64,000 bases of DNA from Kitasatospora viridis (lineage in GTDB: Bacteria > Actinomycetota > Actinomycetes > Streptomycetales > Streptomycetaceae): positions 2,627,501 through 2,691,500 of the forward strand of contig NZ_VIWT01000001.1 of NCBI RefSeq assembly GCF_007829815.1. The letters run 5' to 3'. Shown one piece after another: positions 1-7,000 of this stretch (position 1 is the first letter of the stretch; each line of letters starts with the position of its first letter). Both the position numbers and the translations under genes were made by a program. The notes under the pieces were generated by a model, which was not told where the DNA came from, made no database searches, and saw only the letters and a list, made by a program, of their open reading frames with translations.

Positions 1-338
1 CCGAGGAGCTCGCCCGGGTGCCCGAACAGCGGCCCTCCTCGGAGGAGTTCGGCCACGCGTTCGGCGCGGGCCCCGGCCCGGTCGAGCCGGCCCCGCTGCC
101 GGGCGGCGGGGCCACCGGGCCGCACGCCGATCCGCGGCTGCTGCTGCAACTGCTCGCGGCGCTGGTCGCGCGGGCCGCGTCGGCGGGCGAACTGCGGCCC
201 GGGGTCACCGTTTCGGAGATCGTGCTGGTGCTGACCGCGGCGGTGCCGCCGTCGATCGGCCGCACGGTCGGTCCGGAGGGCACCGATCCGGGCGAGCGGT
301 TGCTGCAGATCCTGCTGGACGGCCTGCGCGCCGCCTGA
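1..338 (+). CDS. TetR-family transcriptional regulator, C-terminal part (5' end outside window)
   Basis: The reading frame is open from the first base and ends at TGA 336-338, so only about 111 C-terminal residues are visible and the DNA-binding half lies upstream. The visible part has the look of a TetR ligand/dimerisation domain: a Leu/Ala-rich helix with LLQLLAALVARA, then a GELRPGV turn, then a last helix ending LLQILLDGLRAA. From memory, the S. coelicolor neighbour of the next gene's orthologue (SCO4117) is the TetR regulator AtrA (SCO4118); that identity is an inference from gene order only. A GTG at 18 is in frame but has no reason to be the true start. A strong hairpin follows at 360-398. 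Confidence 0.6.
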   Translation, partial: EELARVPEQRPSSEEFGHAFGAGPGPVEPAPLPGGGATGPHADPRLLLQLLAALVARAASAGELRPGVTVSEIVLVLTAAVPPSIGRTVGPEGTDPGERLLQILLDGLRAA

Positions 339-359
339 CCGGGCCGGTTCGGCCGGCCG

Positions 360-398
360 GCATCCCGCGGCGCCGGCCGGTCCGGCGCCGCGGGATGC
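360..398 (+). terminator. Perfect 17-bp hairpin after the TetR gene
   Basis: Bases 360-376 are the exact reverse complement of 382-398, leaving a 5-base loop. It starts 22 bases after the TetR stop codon, so a transcription terminator is the simplest reading. No T-run follows, which is common in actinobacteria. Confidence 0.75.
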
Positions 399-422
399 TT
401 GACGGGCGGGATGCTTGACGGG
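391..422 (+). repeat. 16-bp tandem repeat, two exact copies
   Basis: CGGGATGCTTGACGGG occurs at 391-406 and again at 407-422. The first copy overlaps the right arm of the terminator. Each copy holds TTGACG, which resembles a -35 element, so duplication of a promoter element or a regulator site is possible. Confidence 0.7.
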
Positions 423-724
423 TGGTCAGGCGGGCCGTCGCGGGCGCCGGGTGGCCGCCGGGCGTCAACCCGCCGCACCGGAGCGGCTGGAAGGGCGCCC
501 GGGCGCCTCCCCCCAAAGGGTGGGTCGGGCCCTTGACGGCTTCCGGCCCCCGCTGCGCTATGCCATCCTTTGCCCGTGGTTGGAGCCATTGTCCCGGTGC
601 GTGCCGTTCGCGGCGGCGCACTGCGGCACGGCCCTGGGCGGGTCGTGCGCCCCGGGCGTGCGGGGCGCTGGCCCGGGCCGCGGCACGGGCACGGGTGGAC
701 GGGCGGATCGGGCGAGGCGGACGG
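423..724. other. Leader region upstream of the ECF sigma gene, no gene seen
   Basis: About 300 bases without a convincing reading frame. A TTGACG at 533-538 followed about 20 bases later by TATGCC (559-564) is a possible vegetative promoter with a long spacer; it would give a leader of about 150 bases. Nothing else stands out. Confidence 0.4.
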
Positions 725-2896
725 ATGAGTGCCGAGGAGCAGAACGAGCGGAGCGCCGAGCCCGGCGCCGAGGCCTCGACCGGGCAGGTGCCCGGCCAGG
801 GCGGCGCGCCCGTGCGGGAGTCGCTCGCCCAGTCGCCCGCGCCCGAGAGCCCGCCCCGGGTGCCCGGGCAGGCGGTGGCCGGGCAGGGCGGGGTGACGCC
901 GGAGGCCTTCGTGGCGCACCGGGCCGCCCCCGGCGAGCCGGGCCCGGTCGAGCGCGAGGTTCCGGTGCCGCTCGGCAAGGTGCCGCCGCCGGCCGACCCG
1001 GTGGACGGCGACCGGCCGCCCTCCGACGCCGAGTTGACCGCACTGGTGCGGGCCGGCGACGACTCCGCCTACGAGGAGATCTACCGCCGGCACGTCGAGG
1101 CGGTGCGCCGGTACGCCCGCACCTGCTGCCGGGACAGCTTCACCGCCGAGGACCTGACCGGCGAGGTGTTCGCCCGCACCCTGCAGGCGCTCAAGGCCGG
1201 CAAGGGGCCGGAGTTCGCGGTCCGCGCCTACCTGCAGACGGCGGTCCGCAACGTGGCCGCCGCCTGGACCCGCAGCGAGCGGCGCGAGCAGCTGATCGAC
1301 GACTTCGGCGCGTTCGAGCAGTCGGCCGCCGCCGCCGCGATCGACTTCGAGCTGGCCGACCCGGGCGCCGACGCCTGGGCGATGGCGATGGCCGACCGCC
1401 GGATGGTGATGCGGGCCTTCGTCGAACTGCCCGAGGACGACCGGGTGCTGCTCTGGCACACCGAGGTGGAGCAGGAGTCGCCGAAGACCGTCGCGGTGCT
1501 GCTCGGCAAGACCGCCAACGCGACCGCCGTGCAGGCCCACCGGGCCCGCTCCCGGCTGGCCGCCGCGTTCCTGCAGGCGCACGTCTCCGGCTCCCAGGAG
1601 CAGGGCTGCGAGGAGTACGCCAACCGGCTCGGGCAGTACGCCCGGGGTGCGCTGCGCAAGCGGGCGGCGAGCGAGGTCGGCACCCACCTGCGGGAGTGCG
1701 ACAAGTGCACGGCCGCGCTGCTGGAGCTGGTGGACATCAACCACGCGCTGCGCCTGGTGCTGCCCGGCGGGGTGCTGGTGTGGATCGGGGCCGGTGCGTT
1801 CTCGGCCTTCGCGGCGGCGCTCGGGATCGCCGGGGCGGCCGGGGGCGCGGCGGCCGGCGGGGCGGCTGCGGCCTCGGCGGCCTCGGCCGCCTCGGCGGCG
1901 AGTGCCTCCGGGGGCGCGGCCGCGGGTGCGGCCGGCGCGTCGGGTGCGGCCGCGGGCGGTGCGGCGGCCGGCGGCGCGGCGGGTGGCGGTGCGTCAGGCG
2001 GGGTGGCCGGGGCGGCCGGTGAGGGTTTGGGCACGGTCGGGAAGGCCGCGGTGGCCGCCGCCGTCGCGGTGGCCGCGGTGGCCGCGGTCGCCTACGCGCT
2101 GACCGGCAGCCCCGAGCCGAAGCCGCCGGCCGCCGCTCCGCCCGCGCCCAGTTCGGCGCCGGCCAGCCCGCCGCCAGCGGCCGCACCGCTGCCCACTCCC
2201 CCGGCGCCGAGCCCGGCGCCGCCGGTGCCCACGCCCGCGCCGACCCACGCCCGGGTGGTGCCCCCACCGCAGAAGTCTGCCCCGCCGACTCCCCCCGCGC
2301 CGGTGCCCAGCCCGCCGCCGGTCCCGACGCCGCCGGCGATCGTGGTGCCGACGCCGCCGGTCCCCAGCTTCTCGCCGCCGCCGGTGCCGACCGTGGTGCC
2401 GACACCGCCGCCGATCCCCACCCCGGAGCCGACGGTCGCCCCGCCGCCCCCGGCCAGTTTCTGGGTGGACACGCTGCCGTTCTCCAAGAAGTCCGACCGG
2501 GTGCCGCCGTCCGGGCCGAGCATCGACCGCCGCAACAGCGACTGGCTGCTCCAGCGGGACGGGCTGCTGATCGGCGGCTCGGCCTACAAGCGCGGCATCT
2601 CGGTGCACTCGCCCTCGACGGTGACCGTGGACCTGAACCGCAGCTGCTCGGCCTATGACGCCACGGTCGGCATGGACGACTTCAGCCTCGCGCCGGGCGC
2701 GTTCCGGTTCAGCGTGCGGGACGGCGCGGGCGGCACGCTCTGGTCCTCCGCGCCGCTGCGGGTGGGCGACCCGGCGGTGCCGGTGCACGTGCCGCTGGGC
2801 GCGCAGACCCGGATCGAGCTGGTGGTCACCCCGCTGGACGGCATCTGGTCGGGCGCCAACCTGGCCGACTGGGCGGACGCCCGGTTCAGCTGCTGA
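725..2896 (+). CDS. Membrane-anchored ECF sigma factor with zinc-finger and NPCBM domain (ECF52-like)
   Basis: 723 residues, far longer than a normal ECF sigma factor (about 200). Order: acidic/proline N-terminus (1-95); sigma region 2 (about 100-185, with AEDLTGEVFARTLQAL); sigma region 4 (about 235-290); a zinc-finger of anti-sigma type (about 294-330, HLRECDKC, i.e. His-x3-Cys-x2-Cys); two hydrophobic segments (about 345-375 and 437-460) separated by an Ala/Gly-rich stretch; a proline-rich spacer (465-575); and a C-terminal NPCBM carbohydrate-binding domain (about 580-723). This architecture matches ECF group 52, whose S. coelicolor member SCO4117 is, from memory, a developmental regulator. 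I infer a sigma factor that carries its own anti-sigma and cell-wall sensor in one chain. ATG 725 is chosen because GAGGCGG precedes it. Confidence 0.9.
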   Translation: MSAEEQNERSAEPGAEASTGQVPGQGGAPVRESLAQSPAPESPPRVPGQAVAGQGGVTPEAFVAHRAAPGEPGPVEREVPVPLGKVPPPADPVDGDRPPSDAELTALVRAGDDSAYEEIYRRHVEAVRRYARTCCRDSFTAEDLTGEVFARTLQALKAGKGPEFAVRAYLQTAVRNVAAAWTRSERREQLIDDFGAFEQSAAAAAIDFELADPGADAWAMAMADRRMVMRAFVELPEDDRVLLWHTEVEQESPKTVAVLLGKTANATAVQAHRARSRLAAAFLQAHVSGSQEQGCEEYANRLGQYARGALRKRAASEVGTHLRECDKCTAALLELVDINHALRLVLPGGVLVWIGAGAFSAFAAALGIAGAAGGAAAGGAAAASAASAASAASASGGAAAGAAGASGAAAGGAAAGGAAGGGASGGVAGAAGEGLGTVGKAAVAAAVAVAAVAAVAYALTGSPEPKPPAAAPPAPSSAPASPPPAAAPLPTPPAPSPAPPVPTPAPTHARVVPPPQKSAPPTPPAPVPSPPPVPTPPAIVVPTPPVPSFSPPPVPTVVPTPPPIPTPEPTVAPPPPASFWVDTLPFSKKSDRVPPSGPSIDRRNSDWLLQRDGLLIGGSAYKRGISVHSPSTVTVDLNRSCSAYDATVGMDDFSLAPGAFRFSVRDGAGGTLWSSAPLRVGDPAVPVHVPLGAQTRIELVVTPLDGIWSGANLADWADARFSC

Positions 2897-2909
2897 ACCG
2901 GGCGGGTGC

Positions 2910-3617
2910 TCAGACGGCGCAGGAGCCGTCCGCGCAGGCCCCGGTGCCGTCGACGTCGGCCGAGCCGACTTCCGACGCAGCAGCCTCGGCCGTAGTCTCC
3001 GCCGCCACCTGGTTCAGCACCTGCAGGAAGGTGTCGGCCTCCTGACCGCCCTGCACCGCCCAGCGGCCCTCGAAGACGAAGGTCGGCACCGCGCTGATGC
3101 CCAGCTGCCGGGCCGTGTCGAGCTGGTGCCGGACCTCGTCGGCGCCCTCCTCGCCGGCCAGGTACTCGGTGACCCGCTGCCGGTCCAGGCCGGCCGCGAC
3201 GGCCACCTCGGTGAGCGCCGCCCGGTCGCCGACGTCCACGCCGTCGGTGAAGTGCGCCTTGAGCAGGGCCTCCTTGAGCGCGCCCTGCGCGGCCGGTCCG
3301 TACTCGGCCTCGGCCAGGTGCAGCAGCCGGTGGCCCAGGAAGGTGTTGGCGTGCAGCGCGGCGTCGAAGTCGAAGGTGATCTCCTCGGCCCGGCCCAGCT
3401 CGGTGACCCGGTCGTCCATCGCGCGGGACTGCGGCCCGTAGCGCTCGGCCAGCCAGGCGCGGTGCGGGCTGGCGGTCGCCGGGGCGTCGGGGACCAGCTG
3501 GTACGGGCGGTAGACCACCTCGACCTCCCCGTCGAACCGGGCCAGCGCCTGGTCGAAGCGGCGCTTGCCGATGTAGCACCAGGGGCAGGCGATGTCCGAG
3601 TAGATCTCGACCTTCAT
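2910..3617 (-). CDS. DsbA-family thiol oxidoreductase, FrnE type
   Basis: 235 residues, usual length for the FrnE/2-hydroxychromene-isomerase-like branch of the DsbA family. The thioredoxin-fold active site CPWC is at residues 11-14, followed by an all-helical insert and the cis-proline loop (SAVPTFVFEG). There is no signal peptide, so it should act in the cytoplasm, as FrnE proteins do. An extra Cys-rich tail (ACADGSCAV) ends the protein and could be a second redox pair. ATG 3617 is preferred over upstream in-frame codons because the fold begins at once (MKVEIYSDIACPWC). It stops 14 bases from the convergent sigma-factor gene. Confidence 0.88.
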   Translation of the reverse strand: MKVEIYSDIACPWCYIGKRRFDQALARFDGEVEVVYRPYQLVPDAPATASPHRAWLAERYGPQSRAMDDRVTELGRAEEITFDFDAALHANTFLGHRLLHLAEAEYGPAAQGALKEALLKAHFTDGVDVGDRAALTEVAVAAGLDRQRVTEYLAGEEGADEVRHQLDTARQLGISAVPTFVFEGRWAVQGGQEADTFLQVLNQVAAETTAEAAASEVGSADVDGTGACADGSCAV

Positions 3618-3737
3618 GGGGGTGGCTTCCTGTTTCGACGGAGGACGGACGGTGGACGAACGTGCTTGAACGTGAAGTTTCAACCAATTCGTCCGCGAAT
3701 CCATTCCGCCCCGGCCGGCCGGCGGGGCACGGCGGCC

Positions 3738-4466
3738 TCAGCCCTCCAGGTACCTCTCCCGCAGGACGGCCACCAGGGCGTCGTCCACGCCGAGCCGCTC
3801 GGTGGCGTAGCCGCGGACCGATCCGTAACGCTGCGTCAGTTCCGCGATGAAGAGCTCCAGCACCTCGGCGGGGGCACGACCGTAGCCGGGCCAGCGCAGG
3901 GTGAGCTCGGGGTACTTCTGGTGCCAGTCGGCCACCAGCCGGTCGGTGGCCAGGTTGGTGAGGGTGAAGTCGGACACGACGACTTCCTGGTCGACCCCGA
4001 GGAGCGTGAGCAGCAGCATCGCGATCAGGCCGGTGCGGTCCTTGCCGGACTGGCAGTGGAAGACCAGCGGGCCGTCGCCGTGCGCGATCACCTCCAGGGC
4101 CCGGCGGATCTCGGCGGTACCGTCGTGGGCGACCTCGGAGAACTTCTCCGCCAGGAACGGGCCGACCTCGACCTCCGGGCCCTGCGCGGCCTGGTCGTAC
4201 GGGCGGTGCTCGATGCTGAGGTTGTGGAAGGCGAGGCCGGGCAGCTCCGGCACCCGGCCGCTGCGCTCGATCTCCCACGGGTAGCGCAGGTCGATCACGG
4301 TGCGCACGCCGAGGGCGCGGAACCGCTCCCGGTCCGCGCCCCGCAGCTTGCCGAGCGAGTCGGACCGGTAGACCCGGCCCCAGCGGACGGTGCGGCCGTC
4401 GGCGGCCGGGTAGCCGCCGAGGTCACGGAAGTTGTGGACGGCGGCGAAGTCGTGGTGTCGGTTCAC
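3738..4466 (-). CDS. Tyrosine-protein phosphatase, IphP family
   Basis: 242 residues. The family signature is complete: N-terminal NFRDLGGY, the RVYRSD motif, and the catalytic P-loop HCQSGKDRTG with Cys138 and Arg144. There is no signal peptide, so a cytoplasmic enzyme acting on phosphotyrosine or possibly phosphoinositides is likely. GTG 4466 is chosen because a GGGGGGA Shine-Dalgarno lies just upstream; an in-frame codon at 4499 would add 11 unconserved residues. A second, secreted member of the family is encoded at 36979. Confidence 0.88.
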   Translation of the reverse strand: MNRHHDFAAVHNFRDLGGYPAADGRTVRWGRVYRSDSLGKLRGADRERFRALGVRTVIDLRYPWEIERSGRVPELPGLAFHNLSIEHRPYDQAAQGPEVEVGPFLAEKFSEVAHDGTAEIRRALEVIAHGDGPLVFHCQSGKDRTGLIAMLLLTLLGVDQEVVVSDFTLTNLATDRLVADWHQKYPELTLRWPGYGRAPAEVLELFIAELTQRYGSVRGYATERLGVDDALVAVLRERYLEG

Positions 4467-4511
4467 TGGGAGTCCCCCCGGTCGTCGTGATCGGCCCACT
4501 GTAGGGGCGGC

Positions 4512-5798
4512 TCAGTCCTTCGTGGGCAGTTCGCGCAGCCGGCTGACCGGCGAGAGGGCCACCGGCAACAGCATCAGCGCGGACCCGATCGCCACCGCGG
4601 TGAGCGCGGTGCGGATGCCGACCGCTCCGGCCAGGTAGCCGCCGAGCAGGCCGCCGAGCGAGCCGCCGCCGAACAGCAGGGTGCGGAAGGCGGCGTTCAT
4701 CCGGCCCATCAGCGCGGGCGGGGTGCAGCCCTGACGCAGGCTCACCATCACCACGTTGGCCACGCCCAGCCCCGCGTAGCTCACGAAGAACGCCAGCACG
4801 AAGAACCCGAGCAGCACCGGCTTCGGCCCGCTCGCGAACGGGATCAGCAGCGGCCCGGCGAAGATCAGCGACATCGACACCGCGTAGGCGCGCCCCGGCC
4901 GCAGCCGGGCCACCACCTTGCGGGACAGGCTCGCGCCGACCAGGCCGCCGACCGAGGAGGCCGAGAAGACCACGCCGATCAGCCCGGCCGCCAGGCCCTC
5001 GTCCCGGGCGGCGTGCAGCAGGAAGAGGGTCCACACCGAGATCATCGAGAAGTTGCAGAACGGCCCGACCAGCGCGAGCGGGCGCAGGATCCGGTGGCCG
5101 AGCACGAACGCCAGGCCCTCGCGCACCTCGGCGCCCAGGTGCCGCTTCGCGGCGGGCGGCGCGGGGCGCTCCTCGGGCGTGCGGATCATCAGCAGGGTGA
5201 CCAGCGAGACCAGGTAGGACGCGGAGTCGGCCAGCAGGCTGATCGGCGCCGTCAGCGCCCCGACCAGCACGCCCGCGATGCCGGGCCCGGCCACGTCGCC
5301 GACCGAGGAGGTGACGCCGAGCCGCTGGTTCGCCGCCAGGTACTGGTCGGGGTCCTTGACCAGGGTGGGCACGAAGGACATCCAGCTGACGTCGAAGAGC
5401 ACCGAGAAGACGCCGATCGCGCAGGCCAGCCCGAGCAGCAGACCGATCGTCAGGTGGTGGGTGGCGGCCAGCAGCGGCACCAGCCCGATCAGCACCATCC
5501 GCGCCGCGTTGGCCACCAGCATCACCCGCCGCCGGCGCATCCGGTCCACCAGGGCGCCGAAGACCATCGCCAGCCCCAGGTAGGGCACCAGCTGCAGGAA
5601 GCGCAGCAGCCCGACCTCGCCGGGGCTGGCGTGGAAGGCGAGCACGGCGGTGAGCGGCAGCGCCAGGGTGGTCACCTGGCTGCCGAGCAGGGACAGCGAC
5701 TCGCCGAACCAGAAGGCCAGGAAGTCGCGGTTGTGCCGGAGGGCGGCGGGTGGCATCGGCGGTGCGGCGCTGTCGGTGCTGGCGGCGACGGTGGCCAT
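4512..5798 (-). CDS. MFS transporter (MFS_3 / EntS-like exporter)
   Basis: 428 residues with about 12 hydrophobic segments. The N-terminus reads NRDFLAFWFGESLSLLGSQV, typical of the MFS_3 branch that includes enterobactin and macrolide exporters. The loop between helices 2 and 3 has the expected basic patch (GALVDRMRRRRVML). The substrate cannot be told from sequence; small-molecule efflux is the usual role. It is divergent from the CGNR regulator gene at 5899, with only 100 bases between the start codons, which suggests that the regulator controls it. Confidence 0.87.
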   Translation of the reverse strand: MATVAASTDSAAPPMPPAALRHNRDFLAFWFGESLSLLGSQVTTLALPLTAVLAFHASPGEVGLLRFLQLVPYLGLAMVFGALVDRMRRRRVMLVANAARMVLIGLVPLLAATHHLTIGLLLGLACAIGVFSVLFDVSWMSFVPTLVKDPDQYLAANQRLGVTSSVGDVAGPGIAGVLVGALTAPISLLADSASYLVSLVTLLMIRTPEERPAPPAAKRHLGAEVREGLAFVLGHRILRPLALVGPFCNFSMISVWTLFLLHAARDEGLAAGLIGVVFSASSVGGLVGASLSRKVVARLRPGRAYAVSMSLIFAGPLLIPFASGPKPVLLGFFVLAFFVSYAGLGVANVVMVSLRQGCTPPALMGRMNAAFRTLLFGGGSLGGLLGGYLAGAVGIRTALTAVAIGSALMLLPVALSPVSRLRELPTKD

Positions 5799-5863
5799 CG
5801 GCGGTTTCCCCCAGGGTTTCTAACGGTTCGAAAGGTGTCTTGGTGTGAGATCCTGACAGGGGA

Positions 5864-5898
5864 TTCTTATGGTTGCAAGAGTGACTTACCATTAGAGA
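5864..5898 (+). promoter_or_regulatory. Promoter and palindromic operator of the CGNR regulator
   Basis: TTCTTA (5864-5869), a 17-base spacer and TACCAT (5887-5892) form a promoter whose predicted start point is the A of the ATG at 5899, so the message would be leaderless. A long palindrome, TCTTATGGT - 14 bases - ACCATTAGA (5865-5873 and 5888-5896, one mismatch per arm), covers both promoter elements. It is the natural site for autoregulation and for control of the divergent MFS gene. Confidence 0.55.
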
Positions 5899-6408
5899 AT
5901 GGAGACGACACAGACCGAGCCGCCGGCGGTCGAGCTGGCGAACACCGTGGTGGCCGTGCGCGGACGGGAGCGGGACGAGCTGGACGGGTGGCTCGCGGCG
6001 CACGGACTGGCGGCGGACGCCGAGCGGTTCCGCGAGCTGCGCGACGCGGTGCGGCGGCTGCTCGCCGCGGCGACGGGGGACGGCGCGTACCCGGCGGCCG
6101 ACCTGGCGGTGCTGAACGCGGCCGCCGCGCTGGCCCCGCGCTGGCCGGTGCTGCTCACCGGCCCGGACGGCACGCCGACGACCGGTGAGCGGTCCGCCGC
6201 CGGCCCGGCCGACGCGGCCCTCGCCGACCGCGCCCGGGACGCCGTCCGCCTGCTCGGCACCCCCGCCCGGGCGGACCTGCGGGCCTGTCAGGGCCCGGGC
6301 TGCGTGCAGTACTTCGTCCGCGACCACCCGCGCCGCGAGTGGTGCGGCCCCGGCTGCGGCAACCGGGCCCGGGCGGCCCGGCACTACCGCAAGAAGCGGG
6401 AGGGGTGA
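5899..6408 (+). CDS. CGNR zinc-finger / ABATE-domain regulator
   Basis: 169 residues. The N-terminal ABATE-like domain (LANTVVAVRGRERDEL, then a helical region) is followed by a C-terminal CGNR zinc finger: CQGPGCVQYFV, then WCGPGCGNRARAARHYRK. The four cysteines and the CGNR tetrad are all present. The family is thought to be DNA-binding and stress- or antibiotic-related; no biochemical target is known to me. No Shine-Dalgarno precedes the ATG, in keeping with the leaderless promoter seen upstream. Its partner is probably the divergent MFS exporter. Confidence 0.87.
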   Translation: METTQTEPPAVELANTVVAVRGRERDELDGWLAAHGLAADAERFRELRDAVRRLLAAATGDGAYPAADLAVLNAAAALAPRWPVLLTGPDGTPTTGERSAAGPADAALADRARDAVRLLGTPARADLRACQGPGCVQYFVRDHPRREWCGPGCGNRARAARHYRKKREG

Positions 6409-6427
6409 CCGGACCGGAGGAGTTCTC

Positions 6428-6940
6428 TCAGCGGGCCGGCGGCGCGGGGACGATGAGCACCGGACAGCCGGCGTGGTGGGCGGCGGCCGAGCTGACCGAG
6501 CCGAGCAGCAGGCGGCCGAACGCGCCGTTGCCGCGGGCGCCGACCACCAGGGTGTGCCGGCCGGCCGAGGCCGCCAGCAGCACCTCGATCGGCCGGCCGT
6601 ACGCGACGTGCAGCGCGCAGGGGCCGGTGAACGGACGGTGCCGGGCCCGCTCGACGGCGCCGACGGCCCGGCGCAGCCCGTCCGCCATGCTCTCCCCGAG
6701 CCGCTCCACGCTCTCCCGCACCAGCTCGGCCATCCCGGGCGGGTAGGCCCCGCCGGGGCTGGGGTTGACCACGCCGAGCACGTGCAGCGGCAGGCCGTAC
6801 CGCTCGGCCTCGGTCATCGCCCGGTCCAGGGCCCACAGCGAGCCGTCCGACCCGTCGCAGGCCGCCAGGATCCCGCCCGGCGGCGCGGGCGGGCCGGTGT
6901 GCACCGGCCGGGCGGCGGGCGCGGGATCGAGGGTGGTCAC
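6428..6940 (-). CDS. Universal stress protein (UspA family)
   Basis: 170 residues with a single Usp domain. Beta-1 reads GGILAACDGSDGS, and the ATP-binding loop GARGNGAFGRLLLGSVSS fits the family pattern G-x2-G-x9-G-(S/T), so the protein should bind ATP. About 25 residues precede the domain. The only sensible start is GTG 6940; the -10-like GATCAT (6947-6952) is six bases upstream, so translation is probably leaderless. Its 3' end faces the 3' end of the CGNR gene with a 19-base gap. Confidence 0.9.
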   Translation of the reverse strand: MTTLDPAPAARPVHTGPPAPPGGILAACDGSDGSLWALDRAMTEAERYGLPLHVLGVVNPSPGGAYPPGMAELVRESVERLGESMADGLRRAVGAVERARHRPFTGPCALHVAYGRPIEVLLAASAGRHTLVVGARGNGAFGRLLLGSVSSAAAHHAGCPVLIVPAPPAR

Positions 6941-6941
6941 C

Positions 6942-6958
6942 GGCCCATGATCGGGGCC
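6942..6958 (-). promoter_or_regulatory. Inverted repeat over the -10 region of the usp gene
   Basis: GGCCC - 7 bases - GGGCC, with the likely -10 hexamer GATCAT inside. Universal stress genes are often controlled by DevR/OsdR-type regulators, but this site is not a close match to a DosR box, so the binding protein is unknown. Confidence 0.35.
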
Positions 6959-7000
6959 CGCCGCACCGGCCGACCCGACGGCACGCCGGAGGACGGGCCG

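Noticed and set aside
205..978. Long minus-strand reading frame over the leader and start of the sigma gene
   Set aside because: Arg/Pro/Ser-rich translation typical of an antisense frame in GC-rich DNA; no domain and no ribosome site.
2653..4278. 541-codon minus-strand frame
   Set aside because: It is a shifted reading of the DsbA and phosphatase genes, both of which have clear motifs in another frame.
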